A program made the position numbers and the translations under genes. From NCBI GenBank assembly GCA_016290875.1, contig JAEEVL010000002.1, forward strand, positions 124,001 through 188,000: a stretch of DNA of 64,000 nucleotides. Reading direction: 5' to 3'. The notes beneath the pieces are model-generated. The model searched no databases. It had not been told where the DNA came from and saw nothing but the letters and a program-made list of their open reading frames with translations. Numbering within the stretch: the stretch's first letter is position 1; each line of letters starts with the position of its first letter. This stretch comes from Ruminococcus sp. Its GTDB lineage: Bacteria; Bacillota; Clostridia; Oscillospirales; Ruminococcaceae. Positions 52,054 to 60,311 of this stretch are shown piece after piece.

Positions 52054-52992
52054 TCAATTTCTCATAAACAGATAAACTGTATATCCGGAATATACTGACA
52101 GCATTACGACACCATTCCAGAGAACGAGCTTCTTTTTCGGCAGACAGAACAGGAAAACAAGAGCGCTGACTGCTATGAGCATTGAAGTATCTATGCAGTT
52201 GAGCCTTGTAAAACTCATCGGTGAGATGGCAGCTGCGACGCCGAGAACGAAAAGTATGTTGAATATGTTTGAACCGATAACGTTTCCGAGAGCCATATCG
52301 AGTTCGTTTTTGCGTGCTGCAACTATTGAAGTGACAAGCTCGGGGAGACTTGTTCCGAGTGCGACAACGGTCATGCCTATGAGATTGTCTGACATACCGA
52401 AAGCGCTTGCGATATCAGAAGCGCCGTCTACGACCATTCTGCCGCCGATACCTATTGCAGCAATACCGCCTGTCATATACAGCAGACAGCGCCACACCGG
52501 CAGAGTCTTTATCTCGTCGTCCTCATTTCCGGCTGAAGCTTCTCTTGCCTTGAAAGCGCTGTGAACCATAAGGTACAGAAAAGCGACAAAGGCTATAAGC
52601 AGGATGATACCGCAGAAACGATTCAGCCTGCCGAAGTATGAACCCATACCGAGCAGAGCTGCGGCAGCGGCTATCGAGATAGGGAAGTCACGCTTGAGAG
52701 CATCTTTTTCTATCGGGAGAACACACAAAAGAGAACATATACCTGCAACGACCATAAGGTTGAAGATGTTTGAACCGACAGCGTTGCTTATCGAGAGTTC
52801 ATTTTTTCCGGCGATAGAAGCACTGACACTTACCGAAGTCTCCGGGAGACTTGTTCCCATAGCGACGATGGTCATGCCGATGATAAGAGGCGGTATTCTC
52901 AGCTTTTTGGCAGCCGAAGAGCTTCCGTCAACGAAGAAATCTGCTCCTTTTATGAGCAGAAAGAATCCGAATACAAGAAAAAAGTACATCAT
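52054..52992 (-). CDS. CaCA-type calcium/sodium antiporter (YrbG-like)
   Basis: The 312-residue integral membrane protein has about ten spans in two homologous halves. Each half has the ion-binding alpha repeat: MTIVAMGTSLPETSVSVSAS with AVGSNIFNLMVVAG, and MTVVALGTSLPELVTSIVAA with VIGSNIFNILFVLG. This is the pattern of bacterial Na+/Ca2+ exchangers that export Ca2+. AAGGAAG precedes the start; 52992 and 52989 are both possible ATGs. Monocistronic from its own promoter. Confidence 0.93.
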   Translation of the reverse strand: MMYFFLVFGFFLLIKGADFFVDGSSSAAKKLRIPPLIIGMTIVAMGTSLPETSVSVSASIAGKNELSISNAVGSNIFNLMVVAGICSLLCVLPIEKDALKRDFPISIAAAAALLGMGSYFGRLNRFCGIILLIAFVAFLYLMVHSAFKAREASAGNEDDEIKTLPVWRCLLYMTGGIAAIGIGGRMVVDGASDIASAFGMSDNLIGMTVVALGTSLPELVTSIVAARKNELDMALGNVIGSNIFNILFVLGVAAAISPMSFTRLNCIDTSMLIAVSALVFLFCLPKKKLVLWNGVVMLSVYSGYTVYLFMRN

Positions 52993-53034
52993 ATAAGTTA
53001 ACTTCCTTAGATATTTACGTTACCATTATTGTTA

Positions 53035-53063
53035 ATTATACCATAGTTATTCCGAAATAGCAA
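53035..53063 (-). promoter_or_regulatory. sigma-A promoter of the calcium antiporter
   Basis: On the minus strand TTGCTA (53063-53058) and TATAAT (53040-53035) are spaced by 17 bases. An 8-bp perfect inverted repeat CAACAGCC/GGCTGTTG (53061-53091) overlaps the -35 side and could be an operator. Confidence 0.72.
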
Positions 53064-53193
53064 CAGCCAGTATTGTGAAAGAAGGCTGTTGTACGATATA
53101 TTGACATAATACACCAAAATAACTGAGGATGAGCAGAAAAGAATGATTAAAACGCAGAAAATGTTCGCAGACGCCAAAAAAAACGTAAAATTC

Positions 53194-53222
53194 TTGAAAT
53201 CGGAGTGAGGGTGTGATATAAT
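53194..53222 (+). promoter_or_regulatory. sigma-A promoter of the ArsB/NhaD-type antiporter
   Basis: TTGAAA (53194-53199) and TATAAT (53217-53222), 17-base spacing, with TGTG immediately before the -10 box. Confidence 0.8.
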
Positions 53223-53237
53223 TTTAAACGGTTTTGT

Positions 53238-53280
53238 TTTCCTATTAAATAGGAAAGCACGATATCAGGCGCGTGACGCC
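53238..53280 (+). ncRNA. two-hairpin leader of the antiporter mRNA (possible cis-regulatory RNA)
   Basis: TTTCCTAT-TAA-ATAGGAAA (53238-53256) is followed by GCACGATATCA and then GGCG-CGTGA-CGCC (53268-53280), which ends a few bases before the GGAGG of the antiporter gene. The compact pair of hairpins next to the ribosome site could control translation. I could not match it with confidence to a known riboswitch class. Confidence 0.4.
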
Positions 53281-53298
53281 AATGGAGGTTATAGAATT

Positions 53299-54651
53299 AT
53301 GTCAGCTGCACAGGTATTCGCCGTAGTGATATTTGCGGCAATGTTCATAATGATCGTTCTTGATAAGATAGAGCGCCATTATGTAACTCTGGGAAGCGGT
53401 ATACTGACACTCGGTGTAGTGTTCGGTATATGTATGAGAAACGGAGAAGCGATATGGAACACCCTCGCACTCAAGGGTTTTGCTACCAAGGATTTCTGGT
53501 ATCAGGTTACTGAGAGCGAAAGCAAGGGCATCAACTGGGCGACGATAATCTTTATTGCCGGTATGATGGTAATGGTCGAGGGAATGGCGAAAGCCGGGTT
53601 CTTCAGATGGCTGTGTATGAAGATAGCGTTTATCGTTAAGTGTAAGACGATTCCTGTATTCATCACATTTATGATAATGTCAGCCGTTCTTTCAATGTTC
53701 ATCGACAGTATCACGGTAATTATGTTCCTTGCGGCTGTTACAGTAGAGCTTGCACAGCTGCTCCACTTCAATCCCGTACCGATGATACTCTCTGAGATCT
53801 TCTGCGCTAACCTCGGAGGAAGCGCAACAATGTGCGGAGATCCCCCGAACATCATCGTAGGTACTTCGATAGGACTTTCGTTCTTCGACTTCCTTACAAA
53901 CACAGGTCTCTGTGCGGCTGTTTGTCTCGTTATATCTGTTATCTTCCTTTATTTTGCATTCAGAAAGGAACTCACTTCCACAACAGGCGAAAAGGTAGAT
54001 ATATCCAAGCTGCCAAAGCCCTCTGAGGCTATCACGAATAAGAAGGACTTTATTATCAGCAGCATAATTTTCGGCTGTGCGGTAATACTTCTTATTACTC
54101 ACTCAATGACACACCTTACAGTTGCAAGTATAGGACTCTTTATCGCCGCAGTGACACTTCTCACTTCCGGTAAGGACGCTCCCGGACTTCTCAAGAAGGT
54201 TGACTATAAGACACTTGTATTCTTTATCGGTCTGTTCATCGTTGTTGGCGGACTTGAGGAAACAGGCATACTTGAGCTCATCGCCAAGTTCATTAAGAAC
54301 ATCAGCGGCGGCAATGCAATGCTCATGGTAGCTATCATCCTTTGGGTATCAGCTATTGCGAGCGCATTCGTTGACAATATCCCGTTTGCAGCAACTATGG
54401 TGCCTGTTATAGAGAGCCTTGCCGAAACTACCGGTGTAAGTCTCCACACACTTGCATGGACACTCTCTATCGGTACTGACATCGGCGGAAGCGCAACTCC
54501 TATCGGTGCTTCTGCAAACGTAGTCGGCACAGCTGTAGCAGCAAAGAACGGCTATCCGATAAGCTGGGGAAGATACTGCAAGAAGATAGCTCCGGCAACT
54601 GTTATAGTTCTTGCTATCTCTACCGGATATATTTTCCTGAGATACCTTTGA
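53299..54651 (+). CDS. ArsB/NhaD-type ion transporter
   Basis: The 450-residue protein has about eleven membrane spans. It has two halves with re-entrant Gly-rich turns, EIFCANLGGSATMCGDPPNI and LSIGTDIGGSATPIGASANV, typical of the ion-transporter superfamily that includes NhaD and ArsB, with DSITVIMFLAA and VDNIPFAATMVPV before them. It probably exchanges Na+ for H+, although an arsenite- or dicarboxylate-type substrate cannot be excluded; no ars regulator or reductase is nearby. GGAGG precedes the ATG. The cytidylate-kinase-like gene follows at once. Confidence 0.87.
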   Translation: MSAAQVFAVVIFAAMFIMIVLDKIERHYVTLGSGILTLGVVFGICMRNGEAIWNTLALKGFATKDFWYQVTESESKGINWATIIFIAGMMVMVEGMAKAGFFRWLCMKIAFIVKCKTIPVFITFMIMSAVLSMFIDSITVIMFLAAVTVELAQLLHFNPVPMILSEIFCANLGGSATMCGDPPNIIVGTSIGLSFFDFLTNTGLCAAVCLVISVIFLYFAFRKELTSTTGEKVDISKLPKPSEAITNKKDFIISSIIFGCAVILLITHSMTHLTVASIGLFIAAVTLLTSGKDAPGLLKKVDYKTLVFFIGLFIVVGGLEETGILELIAKFIKNISGGNAMLMVAIILWVSAIASAFVDNIPFAATMVPVIESLAETTGVSLHTLAWTLSIGTDIGGSATPIGASANVVGTAVAAKNGYPISWGRYCKKIAPATVIVLAISTGYIFLRYL

Positions 54652-54679
54652 TAAGAATTGATTTAAAGGAGGAAGCATT

Positions 54680-55279
54680 ATGTCACAGTTGATAATTTCA
54701 GTAGGACGAGAGTTCGGAAGCGGCGGACGAGTTATCGCTGAGGAGCTCGCAAAGAGATTCAATATCCCGGTATATGACAGACATCTCATAACAGAAATCG
54801 CTGAAAAGACCGGACTTACTCCCGAGGAGATAGAGAGATACAACGAAAATCCGAAGCCCCATATCATCGCACGTTCGGTAAGAGGTTTCAGCAACTCCAT
54901 CGAGGATAACATCGCAGAGATGCAGTTCGACATCATAGATCAGAAAGCTAAGAGCGGTGAGTCGTTCGTTGTTGTAGGCCGCTGCTCAGAGACAAAGCTG
55001 AAGAAGTATCCTGCACTTGTATCACTCTTCGTACTTGGTGATATGAACGAGAAGATAAAGCGTGTTATGAAGGTCTACTCACTTTCCGAGGAAGAGGCTG
55101 AGCGCCTTATCACCAAAAAGGACAAGAAGAGAAAGCGCTATCATAACTACCACTGCGCAGGTCACTGGGGCGATTCAAGACTTTATGACCTCAGCATCAA
55201 CAGCAGCCGTCTTGGCATCGACGGAACAGTCGATTACCTTGAGCAGTATATAAAGGCTCGTGCAGCTGCTATGAAATAA
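54680..55279 (+). CDS. cytidylate-kinase-like protein
   Basis: The 199-residue protein belongs to the cytidylate-kinase-like group common in Clostridia. The N-terminal SVGREFGSGGRVIAEELAKR is the P-loop region, followed by YDRHLITEIAEKTGL and, near the C-terminus, KKDKKRKRYHNYHCAGHWGD with the Arg/Lys-rich lid and the DLSINSSRLGID end. It is shorter and more diverged than Cmk, so nucleotide specificity is uncertain. AAAGGAGGAAG precedes the ATG, 28 bases after the transporter gene, suggesting co-transcription. Confidence 0.88.
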   Translation: MSQLIISVGREFGSGGRVIAEELAKRFNIPVYDRHLITEIAEKTGLTPEEIERYNENPKPHIIARSVRGFSNSIEDNIAEMQFDIIDQKAKSGESFVVVGRCSETKLKKYPALVSLFVLGDMNEKIKRVMKVYSLSEEEAERLITKKDKKRKRYHNYHCAGHWGDSRLYDLSINSSRLGIDGTVDYLEQYIKARAAAMK

Positions 55280-55286
55280 TAAATTC

Positions 55287-55314
55287 AGAGACTGCTTTTG
55301 CAGTCTCTTTTTTT
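55287..55314 (+). terminator. intrinsic terminator after the cytidylate-kinase-like gene
   Basis: AGAGACTGC and GCAGTCTCT form a 9-bp stem with a TTTT loop, followed by seven T. Confidence 0.9.
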
Positions 55315-55400
55315 GCGGCTCGATTGTTATATTTTTCCTGTTTTAACTGCCGAAGAGCTGCCCATAATATACCTGTAACTAATTTCCGGAGGCAGGTATT

Positions 55401-56177
55401 ATGGCATATAACAAGGTAGTTATCTCGGGGATAAATACTTCCGAGCTCACAGTTATGAAAGAGGAAGAGAAGATAGCTCTGCTCAAAGAAATAAGAGCTA
55501 CCGGCAGCAAAGAAGCCCGTGACAAGCTGATACGCGGAAATCTGCGCCTTGTGCTGAGTGTTATACAGCGTTTCACGGGACGAGGCGAGGATATAGACGA
55601 TCTCTTTCAGATAGGCGTTGTCGGTCTCATAAAAGCTGTTAACAACTTTGATCTGAGCAAGGAGGTGCGTTTCTCGACCTATTGCGTTCCTATGATAAGC
55701 GGCGAACTCAGGCGCCATCTAAGGGATCACAGCCACGTTAAGATAAGCCGTTCGCTGCGTGACCTTGCATATAAGGCCATACAGTCAAAGGAACGTCTCA
55801 CGCCGGTGCTTGGCAGAGAACCGCGGATAGAGGAGATAGCAGAGGACATCGGTGAAAAGCGTTCAGAGGTTGTAATTGCACTCGAAAGCATCAGTGATCC
55901 GCTGTCGCTGTATGATCCGGTGTATACTGATTCCGATGATACGGTATGCGTTCTTGACCAGATAAGCGACAGCAACGATGTACAGAGCCGTCTTGATGAA
56001 CTGACCATACGCGATGCGATAAAGAACCTCGGCGAACGTGAAAGGAACATACTCCATCTGCGATTTCTGCGCGGAAGAACTCAGATGGAGGTCGCAAAGG
56101 AGATAGGTATCTCGCAGGCACAGGTCTCGCGGCTCGAAAAAGGAGCCATCAGCCGGATAAAAGAAAGTCTCAGATAA
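55401..56177 (+). CDS. sigG: sporulation sigma factor SigG
   Basis: SigG directs late forespore transcription in endospore formers. The 258-residue product is collinear with Bacillus SigG: NKVVISGINTSELTVMKEEE at the start, GNLRLVLSVIQRFTGRGEDI and DDLFQIGVVGLIKAVNNFDL (region 2), SRSLRDLAYKAIQSKERLTP (region 3) and RTQMEVAKEIGISQAQVSRL (region 4 helix-turn-helix). The N-terminal motif matches SigG rather than SigF. GGAGGCAG precedes the ATG. A CATAATA at 55363-55369 resembles a SigF/SigG -10 box, but no good -35 is at the right distance. No spoIIG-type neighbours are present. Confidence 0.92.
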   Translation: MAYNKVVISGINTSELTVMKEEEKIALLKEIRATGSKEARDKLIRGNLRLVLSVIQRFTGRGEDIDDLFQIGVVGLIKAVNNFDLSKEVRFSTYCVPMISGELRRHLRDHSHVKISRSLRDLAYKAIQSKERLTPVLGREPRIEEIAEDIGEKRSEVVIALESISDPLSLYDPVYTDSDDTVCVLDQISDSNDVQSRLDELTIRDAIKNLGERERNILHLRFLRGRTQMEVAKEIGISQAQVSRLEKGAISRIKESLR

Positions 56178-56233
56178 AAATTGTTCAAAATCGACAAAAA
56201 AAGGCTGAAAATAGATTTTTATAGGCTATGCAC

Positions 56234-56262
56234 TTGACTTTTTGAAGGATATGTAATAGAAT
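56234..56262 (+). promoter_or_regulatory. sigma-A promoter of the Gly/Asn-rich membrane protein
   Basis: TTGACT (56234-56239) and TAGAAT (56257-56262) with 17-base spacing precede the gene by about 34 bases. Confidence 0.68.
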
Positions 56263-56295
56263 AGTAGTATATTATCTTTAGGAGAGTGCTTATTA

Positions 56296-57051
56296 ATGAC
56301 TAAGATCAGGGATTTTTTTGCAAGTCTGAAAAAATCGACCAAGATCACGCTTATCTCTTGTGTAAGCTTTGTACTGATGACATTCATCATACTTTGTTTC
56401 TTTATTCTTTCACCAATAACTCCTGACGACAAGGCAGGACATACTTTCGGACGTGAGAGCGTTTCACCCGACGGAAGCACAGTGTCAGATGTTACTACTT
56501 CCGGTGACGGCGATTCTCTCGAGGTTTCCAAGGGTACTACAAACACTACTGCTTACCGCGTTACTACTACTCATGAGGACTATGTTATCACTGTTACTTC
56601 CGGTGACTTCTATATGAACGGACGTATCATCACCGGTGATGACTACGGCAACAACAGTTACGGAAACGACAATAACAATTCTTACGGCGGCGGTTCAGAT
56701 GATGACGATCAGAACTACGGCAACGGAAATGGCAACGGTAACGGCAGCGGTATGGACATCCCTGAAGATCAGTATGCCGGCAACGGCAGCGGCGGTGACA
56801 ACTACGGCGGCAATCAGGGCAATTCCGGAGAAACTGAAAATCCTAATTCAAATGAGAACGGAAATAACAATAATTCCGGCGGTGATTCAGGCGAAGCTCC
56901 TCAGCAGCAGACTGAGCAGCAGCAGAATGTTCCGCCTCAGGTAAATCCGGATGATCTCCCGGCTAATCAGACACCTGCACCTGATCAGAGCGAAACACCT
57001 CCACCGGCTGAGGGCGGCGGTGAATCCGCAGGCGGAGAAGATTCAGAATGA
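56296..57051 (+). CDS. single-pass membrane protein with Gly/Asn/Pro-rich extracellular tail
   Basis: The 251-residue protein has a short basic N-terminus, one membrane segment at about 17-39 (LISCVSFVLMTFIILCFFIL) and an extracellular remainder. Residues about 40-115 may be weakly folded (YRVTTTHEDYVITVTSGDFY). Residues 115-251 are low-complexity, first Gly/Asn/Asp/Ser/Tyr-rich, then Gln/Pro/Glu-rich. The charge pattern favours an N-in, C-out orientation. GGAGAG lies before the ATG. No known domain; a surface or wall-spanning role is possible. Confidence 0.8.
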   Translation: MTKIRDFFASLKKSTKITLISCVSFVLMTFIILCFFILSPITPDDKAGHTFGRESVSPDGSTVSDVTTSGDGDSLEVSKGTTNTTAYRVTTTHEDYVITVTSGDFYMNGRIITGDDYGNNSYGNDNNNSYGGGSDDDDQNYGNGNGNGNGSGMDIPEDQYAGNGSGGDNYGGNQGNSGETENPNSNENGNNNNSGGDSGEAPQQQTEQQQNVPPQVNPDDLPANQTPAPDQSETPPPAEGGGESAGGEDSE

Positions 57052-57062
57052 TGAAAAACAAT

Positions 57063-57090
57063 AAAGCTGCCTTTAAGGCAGCTTTAATTT
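57063..57090 (+). terminator. intrinsic terminator after the Gly/Asn-rich membrane protein gene
   Basis: AAAGCTGCC and GGCAGCTTT form a 9-bp stem followed by AATTTTAC, a moderate T tract. Confidence 0.75.
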
Positions 57091-57099
57091 TACTCTATG

Positions 57100-57124
57100 A
57101 AAAAAGGCGGCATCAATACCGCCT
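57100..57124 (-). terminator. intrinsic terminator of the Nudix gene
   Basis: AGGCGG and CCGCCT form a 6-bp stem; on the minus strand six T follow. Confidence 0.75.
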
Positions 57125-57135
57125 GTATGCCGTTA

Positions 57136-57927
57136 TCAGAAAACGGCCTTCTTTATCATATCAAGTTCTTTAAGTGAGATACAGTTCGGGAAATCATCGT
57201 TCTTCATAATAGAGAGTATCTCGTCAATCTCAGCCCAGCATACTTCGCTGACCTCAGATGACTGGAGAACGAGTCTGTCTGTATCGATATCCTCGCGGCA
57301 GAGATATACAGCGCTGAGTTCGTTGTCGTTTATCTCACCGTACTTTGTGACGCTGTTGATAAGACCGATGAGTTCGAGCTTTTCACCTGTTATCTCAATG
57401 CCGAGCTCTTCCTTGAGTTCTCTTACTGCTGCGTGACGGAACTCACCGCCCTGTGAAACGTGTCCGGCAGCGGAAACATCATATCTGTCGGGGTTGACGT
57501 CCTTTTCGGGAGAACGCTTCTGAAGCAGTACATATATGCCCATATCGCGTCTTTTTATGAGCCAGATGTGGACAGTTGGGTGAAGGTCACCGTCTCTGTG
57601 GACGAGCGAACGCGGTTTAGCTGTACGTGTGAGTCTTGAGTGCTCGTCGATGAGGTTGAGAAATTCATCTTCGAGTATCTCGGTAGTTATCATATGGCTG
57701 TTGTCATCACAGCTGCGGAAAACCTCGGTAATTTCGTCTATGGTAGGATTTTCGGCTTTTTCGTCTGAGACATAGAGCTTGAATGTATGAGGAGAATCAA
57801 TGCTCATCAGAACGCCAGTAAGTGAGTCTTTGTCTTTGATACTGTCAATGCCGAGTTTTTCGGCGACTTCGTTGTAAAGCTCATGGCTTTCAGCGAGTCG
57901 GTTAAGGTATATTTCGGAAATCTCCAT
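57136..57927 (-). CDS. Nudix hydrolase with N-terminal extension
   Basis: The 263-residue protein has a Nudix domain in its second half. The Nudix box GHVSQGGEFRHAAVRELKEE (followed by LGIEI) fits the consensus except that Gly stands where the first Glu is expected, with Glu directly after it. Before the domain, residues 1-110 form an acidic, helical region (MEISEIYLNRLAESHELYNE) that I do not recognise. The domain resembles IPP-isomerase-like Nudix proteins of the YfcD type (LLQKRSPEKDVNPDRYDVSA). I place the start at 57927, behind AGGAG; an upstream frame to 58032 runs through a region without a ribosome site. Substrate unknown. Confidence 0.87.
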   Translation of the reverse strand: MEISEIYLNRLAESHELYNEVAEKLGIDSIKDKDSLTGVLMSIDSPHTFKLYVSDEKAENPTIDEITEVFRSCDDNSHMITTEILEDEFLNLIDEHSRLTRTAKPRSLVHRDGDLHPTVHIWLIKRRDMGIYVLLQKRSPEKDVNPDRYDVSAAGHVSQGGEFRHAAVRELKEELGIEITGEKLELIGLINSVTKYGEINDNELSAVYLCREDIDTDRLVLQSSEVSEVCWAEIDEILSIMKNDDFPNCISLKELDMIKKAVF

Positions 57928-58044
57928 TTTTTTAACTCCTGAACTATTATCAATTCTATTACAACCCAAACAATTATATACCTTAATCGACGAAATGTCA
58001 AGACTTTTTCGGGATTTCATCAAATTAAACATAGGAGGGGCAAA

Positions 58045-59550
58045 GTGTCAGTCCATAAAAGGAAAATCGGTGCATATACCGGTATATTGTTCATATTTAT
58101 AATTGCGTTTGTGACTATGCTGATATGCACTAAGTCCTCACCGCTCTATCCGCTCAACGACTGGGTGGACGCTAATACTTACCTGACGATAGGACGGGGG
58201 ATGCTCCAGGGGAAAGTTCCTTACCGTGACCTGTACGAGCAGAAGGGACCGCTGCTGTATATGCTCCACGCCGGAGCGGCCTGCATATCCGATGATTCGT
58301 TTTTCGGGGTATACATTTTAGAGTCCCTTGCCTGTGCGTTGTTTCTCTGGGAGACGAAATACCTCATGGAAATAAACGGGTGCGAGGGGAAGCTGTGGCT
58401 GCTGCCGCTGACTGCACTGGCTGTATACAGCTCGGAGGCTTTCTGTCACGGCGACAGTGCTGAGGAGCTCTGTCTGCCGCTTACTCTCGGAGCCTATATC
58501 ATCGGATACAGAGCTGTAACGGGAATGGCCGGCAAGGACGGCAGAAGAGCCTTTGTGCTCGGACTGCTTGCCGGAGCTGTTATATGGATCAAGCTGACCT
58601 TTTTAGGCGTATTTGCCGCAGCTTTCATAGCTGTTCTGGCGGAATGCCGCAGAAAGCACGGAGAAGTGCTGCGAACTGCTGCTCTTTGTGTATTAGGAGC
58701 TTTTGCGGCAAGTCTCCCTGTGGTGATATACTTTGGCTTGAATAATGCGCAGGATGATCTCTTTTCGGTATATTTCTACGATAATATCTTCCGTTACAGC
58801 GGAGATGACAGGGGACTGTTCCACAATATCGCTGACGGCTGGAATTTCTCACGTATCTTTATGACAGTTCCGTTCTGTATAATATGTGCGGGTATCCTTC
58901 TTATTCAGCTGACAAAAGACCGCAGGCGGAGTATTTACTATATCGGCTCTGTGCTGCTGATGTTCGGGACTGTATTTGCAGGACACGGCAGTTATCAGTA
59001 TTATCCTCTTGCAATGGCTGTATTCGTACCACAGGGCGTCTGTCTTATAATAAATACAGTTCAGAAGCTTCTGAAAGGCAGAGGAGCAGTTCTGCCGAAA
59101 TATACAGGAGCGTTTCTGTGTGCGGCAGCACTTGCGGCTGATGCAGCGCTGTGCTATAAGCTGAGTCGCAACGTTTACCTTATGAAGTATGACCGTTCCT
59201 GCCTGCCGCAGTATCATTTTGCGGAGCTTATGGACGGTGAGGGGGATATGCTAAATTACGGCTTTATAGACGGCGGATTTTACCTTGCAGCCGGTGAAGT
59301 TCCGGAGTACAGATATTTCTGCCGCAACAATATGAGCGTACCGGAAATGACAGCCGCTCAGGAGCATTATGTTTCTTCTCATATGCCGGAGTACATCGTC
59401 ACGCGTTCAGATAAAAAGACTCCGGAAAGGTCTTTTGACGGGTATACACTCGTTGCCACAAAGGGACTATCCTATTATGACAAATACTTCAACTACTTTT
59501 TGTTTAGATTAAACGAAAATAGTGATAGACGATCATTTTCTATTGAATAA
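58045..59550 (+). CDS. multi-pass membrane protein, GT-C glycosyltransferase-like
   Basis: The 501-residue protein has about eleven membrane spans. DWVDANTYLTIGRGMLQGKV in the first outer loop holds the acidic pair typical of GT-C glycosyltransferases (PMT/ArnT-like), followed by PYRDLYEQKGPLLYMLHAGA, which is common in that group. The C-terminal 100 residues form a soluble outer domain. The start is a GTG at 58045 behind AGGAGGGG. It could transfer a sugar from a polyprenyl carrier to a surface component, but partner genes are not adjacent. Confidence 0.82.
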   Translation: MSVHKRKIGAYTGILFIFIIAFVTMLICTKSSPLYPLNDWVDANTYLTIGRGMLQGKVPYRDLYEQKGPLLYMLHAGAACISDDSFFGVYILESLACALFLWETKYLMEINGCEGKLWLLPLTALAVYSSEAFCHGDSAEELCLPLTLGAYIIGYRAVTGMAGKDGRRAFVLGLLAGAVIWIKLTFLGVFAAAFIAVLAECRRKHGEVLRTAALCVLGAFAASLPVVIYFGLNNAQDDLFSVYFYDNIFRYSGDDRGLFHNIADGWNFSRIFMTVPFCIICAGILLIQLTKDRRRSIYYIGSVLLMFGTVFAGHGSYQYYPLAMAVFVPQGVCLIINTVQKLLKGRGAVLPKYTGAFLCAAALAADAALCYKLSRNVYLMKYDRSCLPQYHFAELMDGEGDMLNYGFIDGGFYLAAGEVPEYRYFCRNNMSVPEMTAAQEHYVSSHMPEYIVTRSDKKTPERSFDGYTLVATKGLSYYDKYFNYFLFRLNENSDRRSFSIE

Positions 59551-59571
59551 TTTTACAACGTATGATATAAT
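59543..59571 (+). promoter_or_regulatory. sigma-A promoter of the HD-domain gene
   Basis: TTGAAT (59543-59548) and TATAAT (59566-59571) with 17-base spacing precede the gene by 49 bases; the -35 box overlaps the end of the upstream gene. Confidence 0.7.
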
Positions 59572-59620
59572 TAATATATAAAGAAGATAGATATATTGTC
59601 GGAGATAAGGAGGTGTTTTA

Positions 59621-60217
59621 TTGACTCCGCAGGAAGAATTTATATCCGTATACACAGAAAAAATCAAGCGCGGCGGTGCGGACAAACTGCTTGAGTATCT
59701 GAAGAAGAGCGATTTCTTCACTGCTCCAAGCAGTACACGTTTTCACGGCGCTTATGAGGGAGGACTCGTTCAGCACAGTCTTAACGTTTATTACTGTCTG
59801 AAGGATTACCTTTCCCGTCCGCGTACAAAGGAACTCTACGGTATGGATTATTCAGAAGAGACTATTGCTATTGTGGCTCTTCTCCATGATGTGTGCAAGG
59901 TGAATTTCTATACAGTAGATTACCGCAATAAAAAGAACGATGAGACCGGTGTGTGGGAAAAAGTGCCATACTACACCGTGAATGATACCCTGCCGTACGG
60001 ACACGGTGAAAAGTCGGTATATATACTCTCCGGCTTCTTTTACGGCGATGACAGACTCACACGCGAGGAGGCTTTTGCTATCCGCTATCACATGGGATTT
60101 TCAGGTACAGAGGATAAAAACGTCATAGGCAAGGCGCTCGAAATGTATCCTCTTGCTCTTGCTCTCAATGTTGCAGATATGGAAGCATCCTATTATCTCG
60201 AAGGAAGTGTTAAATAA
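59621..60217 (+). CDS. HD-domain phosphohydrolase
   Basis: The 198-residue protein has an HD-type metal site: GGLVQHSLNVYYCLKDYL supplies the first His, ALLHDVCKVNFYTVDY the His-Asp pair at about 88-89, and further His residues follow (LPYGHGEKS, AIRYHMGF). This arrangement is like small HD hydrolases acting on nucleotides or RNA ends. The start is a TTG at 59621 behind AAGGAGGTG. Substrate unknown. The GH13 gene follows after about 90 bases with no terminator of note. Confidence 0.88.
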   Translation: MTPQEEFISVYTEKIKRGGADKLLEYLKKSDFFTAPSSTRFHGAYEGGLVQHSLNVYYCLKDYLSRPRTKELYGMDYSEETIAIVALLHDVCKVNFYTVDYRNKKNDETGVWEKVPYYTVNDTLPYGHGEKSVYILSGFFYGDDRLTREEAFAIRYHMGFSGTEDKNVIGKALEMYPLALALNVADMEASYYLEGSVK

Positions 60218-60311
60218 GCATATAAGACGCTTTAGGTAATGCGTTTTATGTTCATACAGATCCACGTTCCGACAGCACTAAGGAACACGTACAGTAAAGG
60301 AGAATAGGCTT

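Noticed and set aside
55340..55369. A SigF/SigG-type promoter before sigG
   Set aside because: The CATAATA -10-like box fits, but the -35 position (GTTTT) does not match the consensus well enough to call.
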